Source: BP-133 sp040756995 | Lineage (GTDB): Bacteria; Actinomycetota; Acidimicrobiia; IMCC26256; BP-133 | Reading direction: 5' to 3' | DNA length: 64,000 nucleotides | NCBI GenBank assembly: GCA_040756995.1 | Contig: JBFLYK010000003.1 | Coordinates: forward strand, 1-64,000 | Part shown: positions 1-10,354 of the stretch, piece after piece | How positions within the stretch are numbered: position 1 is the stretch's first letter | Layout of the letters: each line of letters starts with the position of its first letter | Translations under genes and position numbers: made by a program | Notes under the pieces: model-generated | Databases searched by the model: none | Told to the model about the DNA's origin: nothing | What the model saw: only the letters and a program-made list of their open reading frames with translations

Positions 1-2
1 CC

Positions 3-257
3 CGGGCCAAGACCCCGCCGGCCAAGACCCCGCCGGCCAAGCGCCCGGCCGCCGCACCGGCGCCGAGCCCCCAGGACGCCGCCCACTTCTCGGCTCCCCA
101 GCCCGAGCCCGAGGAGCACCGCGAGCCCCTTCTCGTCGGCCTCATGCTCATGCCGCTCCGGGAAACGGTGAAGCGACTGGAGCAGCTGGACCGGACGCTG
201 ACCGAGCGGCTCGACCGGAAGCGGCCTAAAGGGGGCCGCGGCCCCAGGGGCCGGTGA
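3..257 (+). CDS. C-terminal fragment of a protein with a Lys/Pro/Ala-rich tail
   Basis: An open frame enters from the left edge and ends at the TGA at 255-257. The first visible residues are repeats of AKTPP, then a Pro/Glu-rich stretch. After that comes a probable amphipathic helix of about 30 residues (around LRETVKRLEQLDRTLTERL) and a basic end (KRPKGGRGPRGR). Low-complexity basic tails of this kind occur in histone-like or surface-associated actinobacterial proteins, but too little is visible to name a family. It converges on the PhoX-like gene and overlaps its 3' end by about 32 bases. The upstream part lies outside the window. Confidence 0.5.
   Translation, partial: RAKTPPAKTPPAKRPAAAPAPSPQDAAHFSAPQPEPEEHREPLLVGLMLMPLRETVKRLEQLDRTLTERLDRKRPKGGRGPRGR
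6..35 (+). repeat. Two perfect 15-bp tandem repeats
   Basis: The 15-mer GCCAAGACCCCGCCG occurs twice head to tail (6-20 and 21-35) and begins a third time. It encodes repeated AKTPP in the fragment gene at the left edge. More copies probably lie upstream of the window. Confidence 0.8.
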
Positions 258-1563
258 TGGCGTAGGTCGCACCCGGCCGCTGGACGTTCAGGAACAGCCA
301 CCTGCCGTCGGGGCTCCAGGTGCAGCCGGCGAACTCGCCGTGTGAGCTCCGGTTGCGGGCGATGTCGAACAAGTGGCCGCCCTTCAGGCCCCGCAGGCGG
401 TCGATGCCGTCGCCGTCCTCGCAGAGGACGACGGTGCCCCGGGGCGACACCGAGACGTTGTCGGGCTTGCGAAGGGCACTGGACCACTTCGACTCGTAGA
501 CCAGCTTGATCCGGCTGTTGACCGGATCGAACCACCACACCTGGCCGAGCCCGGCGTTGCCGCCGTCGGTGGAGACGATCCAGGCCCCGCCCCAGGGGCC
601 GTTGTCGTGCCAGAAACAGCCTTCGAGACGCCCGAACGTCGCCCCGCCCCGCCACTCCCCCTGCTCGAACACCTCGGACGGGTTGTGGCCGGCGTTGCGA
701 TGATCGGGGTCGGGGATGTCGACCCATTTCACCGGCAGCCACTCACCGGGACGCTGCCCGGTGCGCAGGTCCAGCCTGGGCCGACCCTTGATGGCCAGCA
801 TCTGCAGCCGGCCGCCGGCGGCGAGGATCCCCTTCGTCTTGGGCAGGAAGCGGTAGAAGCCGGCGCGCCCCCGGTCCTCCGTCTCGTAGACGATGCCGGT
901 GCGGGGGTCGACGCAGACCGCTTCGTGAATGAAGCGGCCCATGGCCTTCAACGGCATGGCCTTCACCGGGCCGACGGCGGCGGCCGGCACCTCGAAGCAG
1001 TAGCCGTGGGGCATGTCGTACCCGTGGTCGAGGCCGACCGTCGTTTCCTCGCACGTGATCCACGACCCCCACGGCGTCGCTCCGCCGGCACAGTTGCGGA
1101 CGGTGCCGGTCAGGGAGGGGTGGCTGGCCAGGAGCTTGCCGGCCTTGGGATCGAAGACGAGGTTGGTCGTGCCGCCGCCGCCCAGCCCGTCGTAGGGCCG
1201 GCCGGCGAAGGCGCCGACCCGGCCGTCAACCTCGTGGTTGCGGACCAGGCGGACGGTGCCCCCGGGCCCGGGGAAGGCGGCCATCCCGTCAGCGAAGTTC
1301 GGCGTCGGCTTCCCATTCGACATCGGGCTGCCGTGGACGCCGAAGCGGACGTAGCGGAACCCCTCGGGGAGGTCGAGCTCCGGACCGGCCTTCCTCAGCG
1401 GCCCGTAGCCGGCGTTGCCGGGGGCGGCGGCCAGCGCCTCGACCGGTTCGGCGCCGCCGTCCTCCACCGCGGCGAGCGCTTCGAGTGCCCGGAGCGGGCC
1501 GGCGGCGAGGACGCCGGTGGCCACGGCGCCGGCCCGCAGAAAGGCACGGCGGCTCGGGCTCAC
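226..1563 (-). CDS. Tat-exported PhoX-like (DUF839) protein
   Basis: Protein of 445 residues from the PhoX/DUF839 family of secreted phosphatase-like beta-propellers. The N-terminus carries a twin-arginine signal (SRRAFLRAG followed by a hydrophobic stretch), so it should be folded and cofactor-loaded before export. Conserved family blocks are present: an NHE motif, CAGGATPWGSWITCEE, an HEA motif and an EDR...GFYRF block. I chose the GTG at 1563, which gives the Tat signal at the very start and lies just after GGGAGGT; an upstream in-frame start at 1626 would add 21 residues. PhoX enzymes are Ca/Fe-dependent alkaline phosphatases. Members of this wider group are often uncharacterised, so the substrate is not certain. 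Confidence 0.85.
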   Translation of the reverse strand: MSPSRRAFLRAGAVATGVLAAGPLRALEALAAVEDGGAEPVEALAAAPGNAGYGPLRKAGPELDLPEGFRYVRFGVHGSPMSNGKPTPNFADGMAAFPGPGGTVRLVRNHEVDGRVGAFAGRPYDGLGGGGTTNLVFDPKAGKLLASHPSLTGTVRNCAGGATPWGSWITCEETTVGLDHGYDMPHGYCFEVPAAAVGPVKAMPLKAMGRFIHEAVCVDPRTGIVYETEDRGRAGFYRFLPKTKGILAAGGRLQMLAIKGRPRLDLRTGQRPGEWLPVKWVDIPDPDHRNAGHNPSEVFEQGEWRGGATFGRLEGCFWHDNGPWGGAWIVSTDGGNAGLGQVWWFDPVNSRIKLVYESKWSSALRKPDNVSVSPRGTVVLCEDGDGIDRLRGLKGGHLFDIARNRSSHGEFAGCTWSPDGRWLFLNVQRPGATYAITGPWGRGPL

Positions 1564-1696
1564 CGCACCTCCCTGGCCTCGGACACGTCCACGGGCCGGG
1601 AACCTAAGTTCGCCAGGTTGCGGCAAATCGACGAGTCGCCGACAAGGAAACCAACGCCGAACAGCGACTTTCAGGCGGCCTGGTACCGCCCCCGAA

Positions 1697-2833
1697 CTAG
1701 GGGATGAGGGCGTCGATCACGTAGTCGATGGCCCGGGTGAGCTGGGCCACGTCGTCGGGATCGACGGCCGGGAAGCAGGCGATGCGCAGCTGGTTGCGGC
1801 CGAGCTTGCGGTACGACTCGGTATCGACGATGCCGTTGTGGCGCAGGATCCGGGCCAGCTGGTTGGCGTCGACGGCGGAGTCGAAATCGATCGTGACCGT
1901 GACCCGGCTGCGCAGGCGCTCGTCGCTCACGAACGGTGTGGCCAGCGAGTGGTTGTCGGCCCAGCCGTAGAGGATCGCCGACGAGGCATCGCACCGGCCC
2001 GCCGCCCACTCCAGCCCGCCCCGGCTGTTGATCCAGTCGATCTGGTCGGCCAGCAGGAACAGCGTCGCCAGGGCCGGTGTGTTGTAGGTCTGGTCGGACC
2101 GGGAGTTGTCGAGGGCCAGCGGCAGACTGAGCGACGGCGGCGACCACCGCCCGCCGGCGGCCAGGCGCTGGATCCGGTCGACGGCGGCCGGCGAGCACAG
2201 CGCCAGCCACAGCCCGCCGTCCGAGGCGAAGCACTTCTGGGGGGCGAAGTAGTAGCAGTCGAACTCGGCCGGCTCGACCCGCACGCCACCGGCGGCCGAC
2301 GTGGCGTCGACGACCACGAGGGCGCCGGAGTCGGCGTCGGCCGGGCGGCGGACGGGTGCCGTCACCCCGGTCGATGTCTCGTTGTGGGTGAGGGCGTAGA
2401 CGTCGAAGTCGGGGTGGCCCTTCGGTTCGGGGGCGGTACCCGGCTCGGACTCGATGATGTCGGGCGGCTCCAGGTGGGGAGCGCCGGCCACGGCGGCGGC
2501 GAACTTGGACGAGAACTCGCCGAACGACAGGTGCTGGCTGCGCCGCTCGATGAGCCCGAAGGCGGCGGCGTCCCAGAAGGCGGTCGATCCGCCGTTGCCG
2601 AGGATGACCTCGTACCCTTCCGGCAGGGAGAACAGCTCCGCCAGGCCGGCCCGGATCCGGCCCACGAGGGATCGCACCGTGGGCCGGCGGTGGCTCGTAC
2701 CCATGTACGACGTGCCGGTGGCGGCCAGGGCGGCCAGCGCCTCCGTCCGCACCTTGGACGGGCCGGAGCCGAACCGGCCGTCGGCCGGGAGGCGGTCGTG
2801 GGGAATCGTAATCTGGGGGTCGTTCTCGCTCAT
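1697..2833 (-). CDS. serC: Phosphoserine aminotransferase
   Basis: Makes 3-phosphoserine from 3-phosphohydroxypyruvate and glutamate using PLP, the second step of serine synthesis in the cytoplasm. The 378-residue product matches the length of the actinobacterial SerC type. It begins with the typical PADGRFGSGPSKVR and has the PLP lysine in FAPQKCFASDGG. The ATG at 2833 was chosen because family similarity starts there; the frame stays open upstream but would run into the divergent aminotransferase. The start-to-start gap to that gene is 76 bases, so the two amino-acid genes probably share a promoter region. No clear Shine-Dalgarno sequence is visible. Confidence 0.93.
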   Translation of the reverse strand: MSENDPQITIPHDRLPADGRFGSGPSKVRTEALAALAATGTSYMGTSHRRPTVRSLVGRIRAGLAELFSLPEGYEVILGNGGSTAFWDAAAFGLIERRSQHLSFGEFSSKFAAAVAGAPHLEPPDIIESEPGTAPEPKGHPDFDVYALTHNETSTGVTAPVRRPADADSGALVVVDATSAAGGVRVEPAEFDCYYFAPQKCFASDGGLWLALCSPAAVDRIQRLAAGGRWSPPSLSLPLALDNSRSDQTYNTPALATLFLLADQIDWINSRGGLEWAAGRCDASSAILYGWADNHSLATPFVSDERLRSRVTVTIDFDSAVDANQLARILRHNGIVDTESYRKLGRNQLRIACFPAVDPDDVAQLTRAIDYVIDALIP

Positions 2834-2909
2834 CGGTGTCACTATTCGACGGGGCCGGCCCGACTGGCGAATCCGGCCACACACAGCAACCGGAAGGAAG
2901 CGCAGGAAG

Positions 2910-4136
<1,227 letters not shown>

Positions 4137-4164
4137 CAGTCTGGTGTGCTCACAAGGGGGGCAC

Positions 4165-6651
4165 ATGCGACGCACGATCCGGTGGGGGGCAGCGGTGTTG
4201 GCGCTCGCCGCCGGCGCGGGATTGGCCGCCCCAACCGGGGAAGCGGCCGCCCCGGCCCCCGGGCTCGAGCTGTACCGGATCACCGCCTCAGCCGACATCG
4301 CCGCCCGCCTGGGCCGGGTCGGATTCGACGTCGCCGCCGCCCGGCCGGACGGCACCACCGAGGTCGTCCTCACCCCGCCCGAGGCGAAGCGGCTGATCGG
4401 AGCGGGGTTCCGCCCGGTCCCGTGGCGCGACGGACACGGCCGGTCGGTGGCCGACCTGGCCCGGGCCCAGGACGTCGGGTCGGGCCCGATGGTCTGGAAG
4501 CGGTGGGACGGGCCCGGCGGCCTCCGGGCCGAACTCGAGCAACTCGCCGCCGCCCATCCCGATCTCGTCCGGACCCAGGTCATCGGTCATTCGGTCCAGG
4601 GCCGGGAGATCATCGCCGTCCGTGTGACCGGTGGTGCACCCCGCGTCCCCGACGGCGCCCGTCCGGCGGTGCTGTACATCGGCCTGCAGCACGCTCGGGA
4701 GTGGATCAGCGGCGAGGTCACCCGCCGGCTGCTCCGCTCGATGGTCGACGGCTACGGCGTCGACCCCGACACCACCAGACTCCTTGACACCACCGAGTTG
4801 TGGTTCCTGCCGGTGGCCAACCCCGACGGCTACGAAACCAGCTTCGAGCCCGGGCAGCGGCTGTGGCGCAAGAACGTCGCCGACAACGACGGCGACGGCA
4901 AGGTCTCGTTCGGGGACGGCGTCGACACCAACCGCAACCTTCCCGACCATTGGGGTTACGCCCCGATGGGTTCGTCGGACGTCCCGGGAGACCAGACGTA
5001 CCGGGGCCGGGCGGCGGCATCGGAGCCGGAGACGCAGGCCCTCGTGGCGCTGGGCAACCGGCTGCGGTTCCGCTTCATTGTGAACTACCACGCCTTCGGG
5101 CGGCTGCTGCTGTACCCGATCGGCTGGCAGGAGCAGACGCCCACCGCCGACCACACCATCTACGCCGCGCTGGCCGGCACTCCGGTCAACCCCGCCATCC
5201 CGGGTTACATCCCCCAGCTCTCGGCCGACCTCTATCCCACCAATGGCGAGACGACGAGCTGGGCCTACGCCAGCACCGGCTCGCTGGCCTTCACGGTCGA
5301 GCTCGGCGAAGGTGTGCCCGGCAGCGGCTTCGTCTTCCCCGACAACGAGGCCCTCGTCGAGCAGGAATACCAGCTCAACCGCCCGTTCGCCCTCGACGTC
5401 GCCCACTCGGCGGCCAACCCGGCGGAGCCGGTCACCCACCTCGGCCGCCGGGTCGCGGCGTTCGAGGTCGACGAGTTCCCCATCTCCTACGGGGACCCCC
5501 AGCCGGTTCAGGCGACCGTCCTCCGAGGGCTGGGCCCGGTACACGTGCACTGGCAGATCGGGGACGGGCCGGAGCGGCAGGCACCGACGGTCGAATGGCC
5601 CGGCGGACTGCGCTACGGAGCAACCGGTTCCCTCTACGCCCGCCAGGTGCGGGGCTCGGTGACCGGCGCCCGGCCGGGTGACACGGTCAAGGTGTGGTTC
5701 ACCGCCGGCGGGCAGAAGAGCGAGGCCTTCACCTACCGGGTCGAAACCCAACGCCGCGCTCCGGTTCTGGTGGTGGTGGGCGGTGATCACTCGCAACCGG
5801 CGGGGTCGACGTCCCGGGCCGGAACGCGACCGGATCGCCTGTCTCCCGTACTGGCCGCTCTGGCCGCCAACGGGGTGGAGGCCGACACCTACGACGTCGA
5901 CGGCCACGGCCGCCTCGCCCCCGACCCGTTGGGCGTGCTCGGCCACTACCGGGCGGTCGTCTGGAGCACCAACGAAGAACGCCGGGCGGACTCGGTGGCC
6001 ACGTTGCCGGCCATGGTTTCCCGGCTGGCCAACGAGGAGATGCTGGCGCTGCGGGCCTATCTGAACGACGGCGGCCGCCTGCTCTACATGGGCCGCGACG
6101 CCGGACGCCCCTACGCCGAAGGGGCCCGGTACGACCCGGTGGCCGACGGTCCCTGCACTCCCGAACCGCCGGGACCGCGTGTCGAGGGCGACCACGGTCG
6201 GAGCGGACATGGCTGTGTGGCCCTCTCGGAGGAGTTCTTCCAGTACTGGCTGGGGGCCTACGAGAACGCGCCGGCCGGGGGCAGCGCCACCGATTCGAGC
6301 ATCGCGCCGGTCGACGGGGTGCGGGCCCCGTTCGACGGTTTCAGCTGGAGCTTCGCCGGCGGTGGGCTCGCCACGGGCCGCAACGCCGCCGCCTACAGCG
6401 CCACCGCCGAGAGAATCGGCCGCACCTATCCGGCGCTGTCGGGCCGCACGGCGGCCCGTTACCGGGTGAACCGCCCCGGCCGCGGCAGCTCCGACCCGTC
6501 GGGCGCCGCCCGGTACGGCACCGGCACGGCCGCCGTGGTCGAAACGCCGTGGAGCCTGCTGTTCGGGTTCGGCTTCGAGGACATCGCCGGGCCCCCGCCT
6601 CAGACCGAGGTCATGGGGCGGGCGCTGCGCTTCCTGCTGGCTCCCCGCTGA
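4165..6651 (+). CDS. Secreted zinc carboxypeptidase, M14 family, with C-terminal accessory domain
   Basis: 828 residues with a signal peptide (about 1-28). The M14 peptidase domain spans roughly 110-410: zinc ligands H176 and E179 in QHAREW and H309 in NYHAFG, the substrate-binding DTNRN block, and catalytic E379 in FTVELGEG. A perfect EF-hand-like loop (DNDGDGKVSFGD, about 240-251) just before DTNRN suggests a calcium site. After a linker, the last 300 residues form a separate domain (starting APVLVVVGG) resembling the accessory modules of bacterial secreted M14 and immune-inhibitor-type peptidases; its role is unknown. It acts outside the cell, removing C-terminal residues from peptides. 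The ATG at 4165 follows AAGGGGGG. The last 41 bases overlap the convergent cytochrome gene. Confidence 0.9.
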   Translation: MRRTIRWGAAVLALAAGAGLAAPTGEAAAPAPGLELYRITASADIAARLGRVGFDVAAARPDGTTEVVLTPPEAKRLIGAGFRPVPWRDGHGRSVADLARAQDVGSGPMVWKRWDGPGGLRAELEQLAAAHPDLVRTQVIGHSVQGREIIAVRVTGGAPRVPDGARPAVLYIGLQHAREWISGEVTRRLLRSMVDGYGVDPDTTRLLDTTELWFLPVANPDGYETSFEPGQRLWRKNVADNDGDGKVSFGDGVDTNRNLPDHWGYAPMGSSDVPGDQTYRGRAAASEPETQALVALGNRLRFRFIVNYHAFGRLLLYPIGWQEQTPTADHTIYAALAGTPVNPAIPGYIPQLSADLYPTNGETTSWAYASTGSLAFTVELGEGVPGSGFVFPDNEALVEQEYQLNRPFALDVAHSAANPAEPVTHLGRRVAAFEVDEFPISYGDPQPVQATVLRGLGPVHVHWQIGDGPERQAPTVEWPGGLRYGATGSLYARQVRGSVTGARPGDTVKVWFTAGGQKSEAFTYRVETQRRAPVLVVVGGDHSQPAGSTSRAGTRPDRLSPVLAALAANGVEADTYDVDGHGRLAPDPLGVLGHYRAVVWSTNEERRADSVATLPAMVSRLANEEMLALRAYLNDGGRLLYMGRDAGRPYAEGARYDPVADGPCTPEPPGPRVEGDHGRSGHGCVALSEEFFQYWLGAYENAPAGGSATDSSIAPVDGVRAPFDGFSWSFAGGGLATGRNAAAYSATAERIGRTYPALSGRTAARYRVNRPGRGSSDPSGAARYGTGTAAVVETPWSLLFGFGFEDIAGPPPQTEVMGRALRFLLAPR

Positions 6652-7234
6652 CCTCGTCAAACCACCGGGGGCGCTTCTGGCGGGCCCACCAGGTCGGCAC
6701 ACGGCCGGTGACCATGCCCCGCAAGGCGGCGGGGTCGGCCACGGCCAGTCGGACATGGCCGGTGACGGCCAGCCCCAGGGCCAGGGCCGTCCAGTCGTGG
6801 ACGAACGTGGCGCCGGTCCGCCACGACAGCGGGAAGGGGCTGAAGAAGCGGAGCACGAGGCCGGTGGCCAGCATCGTGACGAGCGCGCCGGCGACGAAGG
6901 CGGCGTTGAGCTTCTGGCCCGGGTTGAACTTGCCGAGGCGGACGGTCGGATCGGCGCCCCGGCTGCGCAGCCAGCGGAGGTCGTCGGCGCTGAAGCGGTT
7001 GAGACTGCCCAGATCACGCCGCAAGCGGCGGCCGCGGCGGCCGGGCAGCGCCAACAGGAAGGGCAGCGGGAGGCCGAGACCGGCGATGACGTGGATCTCC
7101 TTGAACAGCGCCCGGCGTCCGACGATGCTCGCCAGCTCCCCCCAGTAGAGAACGCCGCCGGTCACCACCAGCACGCCGACCAGCGCGGCGGTGATCCAGT
7201 GCAGCCAGCGTTCGGTGCGATCAAAGCGCTCCAT
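6611..7234 (-). CDS. Membrane cytochrome b subunit (cytochrome b561 / formate dehydrogenase gamma type)
   Basis: 207 residues with about four membrane helices. Histidines at helix ends (RWLHWITA, EIHVIAG, VHDWTAL, TGHVRLA) are placed as in di-haem cytochrome b561 or FdhI-like proteins. It starts with ATG at 7234, overlapping the stop of the molybdopterin oxidoreductase gene (TGATG), so the two are translationally coupled. Together they look like an MsrP/MsrQ-like or sulfite-oxidase-like pair in which the membrane haem protein passes electrons to or from the molybdenum subunit. This pairing is inference from gene order and fold. Confidence 0.85.
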   Translation of the reverse strand: MERFDRTERWLHWITAALVGVLVVTGGVLYWGELASIVGRRALFKEIHVIAGLGLPLPFLLALPGRRGRRLRRDLGSLNRFSADDLRWLRSRGADPTVRLGKFNPGQKLNAAFVAGALVTMLATGLVLRFFSPFPLSWRTGATFVHDWTALALGLAVTGHVRLAVADPAALRGMVTGRVPTWWARQKRPRWFDEVSGEPAGSAAPAP

Positions 7235-7932
7235 CAGACCGGCTCGTCGCTCCGGCCGTTGGACCGGCCGATCCAGGCGTCGACGTCGTAGCCCTGCTTC
7301 TCCCAGTAGCCGGGGCGGGGGACCGCCACGAGCGTGATGCGCTGCAGCCACTTGAGGGACTTGTAGCCGTACATCGGGGCCACGTAGAGGCGGACGGGCC
7401 CGCCGTGGGCGGACGAGATCGGTTTCCCGTCGAGCTCGTAGGCGACGATCACGTCGTCCCGGCGGGCCTGCTCGAGGGTCAGGGTCTCGGTATAGGCGCC
7501 GTCGAACGACTCGAACTCCAGGGCCTTGGCCTCGGCCCGGGGCGCGGCCCGCTCGAGCACATCGGCCAGGCGTACGCCCTTCCAGCGGACGTCGGGGACC
7601 CGCCAGCCGGTGACGCACTGGAAGTCCTTCACCAGTTCGACGGCCGGCAGGCGGAGAAGTTCCTCGTAGTCGATGACGTAGGGCGCGCCGGCCAGGCCGT
7701 CGACTTCGAGCCGCCAGTCGGCCGGGTCCCGTCTCGGCAGAGTGTTGGTGACGGAGTAGATGCGGAACCGCCCGGTGGGCAGCAGGCCGAGGAGGCCGGT
7801 GCCGTCCTTGACCGCCACGGGGCCGAGGAGACGCTCCACGAAGTCCGCCGCCTTGGAACCCCAGACGATCCCCGACACGCCGAAGGCGGCGAGCCCGAGG
7901 AAGACCCGGCGCCCGATGGGCGTCTCGTCCAT
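7234..7932 (-). CDS. Molybdopterin-dependent oxidoreductase (sulfite oxidase / MsrP fold)
   Basis: 232 residues. The N-terminus has a twin-arginine-like motif (GRRVFLGLAAFG), so it is probably exported by Tat. The rest is an oxidoreductase molybdopterin-binding domain, with the molybdenum-ligating cysteine in DFQCVTGWRV followed by WKGVRLADVL. The substrate is not evident: family members act on sulfite, methionine sulfoxides or unknown compounds. It is coupled to the downstream cytochrome b gene through overlapping stop and start codons. The gene is divergent from the DM13 gene. Confidence 0.87.
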   Translation of the reverse strand: MDETPIGRRVFLGLAAFGVSGIVWGSKAADFVERLLGPVAVKDGTGLLGLLPTGRFRIYSVTNTLPRRDPADWRLEVDGLAGAPYVIDYEELLRLPAVELVKDFQCVTGWRVPDVRWKGVRLADVLERAAPRAEAKALEFESFDGAYTETLTLEQARRDDVIVAYELDGKPISSAHGGPVRLYVAPMYGYKSLKWLQRITLVAVPRPGYWEKQGYDVDAWIGRSNGRSDEPV

Positions 7933-8055
7933 GTCTCCGACCTTGGGCACGCTGTTCTGTCTCTGTTTCGTCGGCGGGTGTTTCACCCCGTCTTGCGGCT
8001 GAGGGCGGCGCTGCTCCGGCTGTAACGGTCGGGCGGGACATCGGGACTGTCCGGC

Positions 8056-8991
8056 ATGCGTACCAAAGTCACCACCTTCTGCGGGCGGTTCCTTCGCTGG
8101 GAGTTCGTTCCGGAGGCCGTCCTGGCCGTTGGATTGACGATCTTCTTTCTCGACCAGACCGATGCCGCCACCAGCGCCTTCAAGAGCCGTAAGGCGGTGG
8201 CGATCATGGTCGCGGTCACGGTGGGCTGGCTCGCCGGCCGCCTGCTGCTGGCCCGCTTTCTGCGCTTCGCCGTGGCCCGGGCGGCAGTCTTCTCGGTTGC
8301 CGCAGCTGTGGCACTGGCGGTCGTGGTGCTCCCCGCCTACAACAACGAAACGGTCATCGAGACGTTTCCGGCCGCCGCGGCACCGGGCCCTGTGCCGGTC
8401 ACGGCGACCACACCTTCCTCCGCCCCCGTCGCCTCGGCCGACCCGCCGGCCACTCCCCGCTCGCCGGGGGCCGACGGGCCTGCGGCCGGGACTCCGCCTC
8501 GGATGCCGATGACGACGTCCACGACGGCTCGTGCCGCTTCCGCTCCGACGACCGGGCCCGCCACGGTGTCGGCGGCCCCCGCCCCGACCACGACGACGAC
8601 CGCCTCGGCCCAACCGGAGAGCGCATCAGCAACGCCGGCGGAACCGGAGCCGGCACAGTCCTCGCCGCAGCGGCTGCGCACGGGGATGTTCCGCGGCATC
8701 GACCACCGGGCATCGGGCACCGTGGTCATCTACCGGCAACCGGACGGCCGCTACGTCGTCGGACTCGAGGACATCGACATCCAGCCCGGCCCGGACTACG
8801 ACCTCTACATCGTTCCGGGCGAGGATCGGGAGGACACCAAGGGCGGCATCCGCCTGGGCGACCTGCGCGGCAACCGTGGCACGCAGTTCTACGAGGTCCC
8901 CGAAGGCGTCAACCTCGAGAGCGGGCCCTGGACCGTCCTCGTGTGGTGCCAAACCTTCGCCGTCCCCGTCGCCGGGGCGACACCGGCCTAG
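8056..8991 (+). CDS. Membrane-anchored DM13-domain protein
   Basis: 311 residues. The N-terminal third has about three membrane helices. It is followed by a long Thr/Ala/Pro-rich linker (about 105-205) and a C-terminal DM13 domain (about 210-311, starting LRTGMFRGIDHRASGTV and containing YDLYIVPG and the cysteine in VLVWCQTFAVPV). DM13 domains are thought to act in extracytoplasmic redox or electron transfer because of their conserved cysteine. The neighbouring molybdenum oxidoreductase and cytochrome b genes fit such a context, but a shared function is inference. Bases 7933-8055 form the divergent promoter region. Confidence 0.8.
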   Translation: MRTKVTTFCGRFLRWEFVPEAVLAVGLTIFFLDQTDAATSAFKSRKAVAIMVAVTVGWLAGRLLLARFLRFAVARAAVFSVAAAVALAVVVLPAYNNETVIETFPAAAAPGPVPVTATTPSSAPVASADPPATPRSPGADGPAAGTPPRMPMTTSTTARAASAPTTGPATVSAAPAPTTTTTASAQPESASATPAEPEPAQSSPQRLRTGMFRGIDHRASGTVVIYRQPDGRYVVGLEDIDIQPGPDYDLYIVPGEDREDTKGGIRLGDLRGNRGTQFYEVPEGVNLESGPWTVLVWCQTFAVPVAGATPA

Positions 8992-8999
8992 GCGGGAGA

Positions 9000-9560
9000 T
9001 CAGCCGCCGTAGCTCATGCGGGTGTCCTCCATCCGCAGGACTTCGGCTTCCTCGTCGTCGACCTGGAACCGGCTGTCGACGACTTCCCCGATGAAGAAGG
9101 TGTGGCCGCCGCAGTCGACCGGGTTGCGGACCTCGCAGTCGACGTAGGCCACCGCCTGATCGAGGATCGGCGCCCCCGTCCGCCCGTCGTGGAACGGGAA
9201 ACCGTTGAGCGTCTTCGCCTCGGTATCGACTTCGACGGGCTTCACGAACTTGCGGACGATCGCCCGGTCCTCCCGGGACAGGATGTTGAGGCTGAAGACC
9301 CCGCCGGCGGTGATCAGCTCGTGGGTGAAGGCCTCCTTCTCCACACCGATCCCGACGAGCTTCGGTTCGAAGCTGACCTGCGTGGCCCAGTTGAGCGTCA
9401 TGCCGTTGCGCCGTTCCCCGTCCCGGGCGCCGACGACGTAGAGCCCGTACGGCATCTTCCACAGCACCCGCCGCCGCAGCTTGTCGTACTCCTCCTTCTG
9501 CTCGTCGCTCTCGACGCCGGGAGGAAAGGGCCCAATGGGAGGTCCGCTCTTGGTCGCCAT
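9000..9560 (-). CDS. Flavin reductase-domain protein
   Basis: 186 residues with the FMN-binding split-barrel fold of flavin reductase-like proteins: the N-terminal PYGLYVVGARDG, then NGMTLNWATQVSFEPKLV, GGVFSLNILS and the C-terminal HTFFIGEV. It would bind FMN and either reduce flavin for a partner monooxygenase or act as a flavoprotein itself; no partner is adjacent. The ATG at 9560 is preceded by TAGCTT ending 8 bases upstream and has no Shine-Dalgarno sequence, which points to leaderless transcription. A longer in-frame start at 9659 is unlikely. Confidence 0.85.
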   Translation of the reverse strand: MATKSGPPIGPFPPGVESDEQKEEYDKLRRRVLWKMPYGLYVVGARDGERRNGMTLNWATQVSFEPKLVGIGVEKEAFTHELITAGGVFSLNILSREDRAIVRKFVKPVEVDTEAKTLNGFPFHDGRTGAPILDQAVAYVDCEVRNPVDCGGHTFFIGEVVDSRFQVDDEEAEVLRMEDTRMSYGG

Positions 9561-9626
9561 GCCGCGAGAAGCTACTCGGAGCCCCGACGGGTGTCGGACG
9601 GGGAGAGGCCCTAAGGCACCATGACC

Positions 9627-9643
9627 GTGAAGAAAATTTTCAC
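9627..9643. promoter_or_regulatory. AT-rich palindrome, possible operator
   Basis: GTGAAGAAAATTTTCAC contains the perfect 10-bp palindrome GAAAATTTTC (9632-9641) within a short AT-rich patch, which stands out in GC-rich DNA. It lies between the divergent flavin reductase and ABM-like genes, about 110 bases before the latter. It could bind a regulator or serve as an UP-like element. Confidence 0.3.
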
Positions 9644-9751
9644 CTGGCCAATCGGACAAATCTGTGCGCCGGCGAGGCGGGAAGGCTTTCGGACGTCGGC
9701 GCCTGGTGCCAGGCTGGCTGACCGCCCGAGCCCTGTGACGAGGAGGCGGCG

Positions 9752-10354
9752 ATGTTCATCCAGGTGATCACCGGAACGACGTCCGACCGAGAGGGCCTGC
9801 GGCGGCAGGCCGACCGCTGGGAACAGGATCTGCGCCCGGGAGCGACCGGCTTCCTCGGCAGCACGGGCGGCGTCACCGACGACGGCCGCTTCATCATGGC
9901 GGCCCGTTTCGAATCGGAGGAGGCAGCCCGGCGCAACAGCGCTCGCGAGGAGCAGGGCGCGTGGTGGGCGGAGACGGAGAAGTATCTGAGCGACGTCGCC
10001 TTCCGCGACAGCACCGAGATCTTCACCACGATGGGCGGCGGCTCGAATGACGCCCGGTTCGTCCAGGTCATGCGGGGCCGGGTGCTCGACAGGGACAAGG
10101 CCGCCCAACTCATTTCCCGGATGGCCGAGTTCGAGGCCGTGATGCGCGACCACCGCCCCGACTTCATGGGCGACGTCACCGTTCTGCACGCCGACGGCAC
10201 CTACACCGACGTCATCTACTTCACGTCGGAAGCGGAGGCCCGGGAAGGCGAGCAGAAGCCGATGCCGGCCGAGGCTCAGGGAATGTTCGAGGAATTCATG
10301 GCGACGATGCCGATCGACGAGTACCTCGACCTCAAGGAGCCCTGGCTGCGCTAG
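9752..10354 (+). CDS. Tandem dimeric alpha/beta-barrel (ABM-like) protein
   Basis: 200 residues made of two related halves, each starting with a beta strand of similar sequence (FIQVITG at 2 and FVQVMRG near 103) and holding a helix with charged residues. This matches two fused antibiotic-biosynthesis-monooxygenase/stress-response barrel units. The usual roles are cofactor-free oxygenation or haem or small-molecule binding; the actual function is unknown. A strong Shine-Dalgarno sequence (GAGGAGG) precedes the ATG. It is convergent with the DUF421 gene, sharing the four bases CTAG at the ends. Confidence 0.75.
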   Translation: MFIQVITGTTSDREGLRRQADRWEQDLRPGATGFLGSTGGVTDDGRFIMAARFESEEAARRNSAREEQGAWWAETEKYLSDVAFRDSTEIFTTMGGGSNDARFVQVMRGRVLDRDKAAQLISRMAEFEAVMRDHRPDFMGDVTVLHADGTYTDVIYFTSEAEAREGEQKPMPAEAQGMFEEFMATMPIDEYLDLKEPWLR

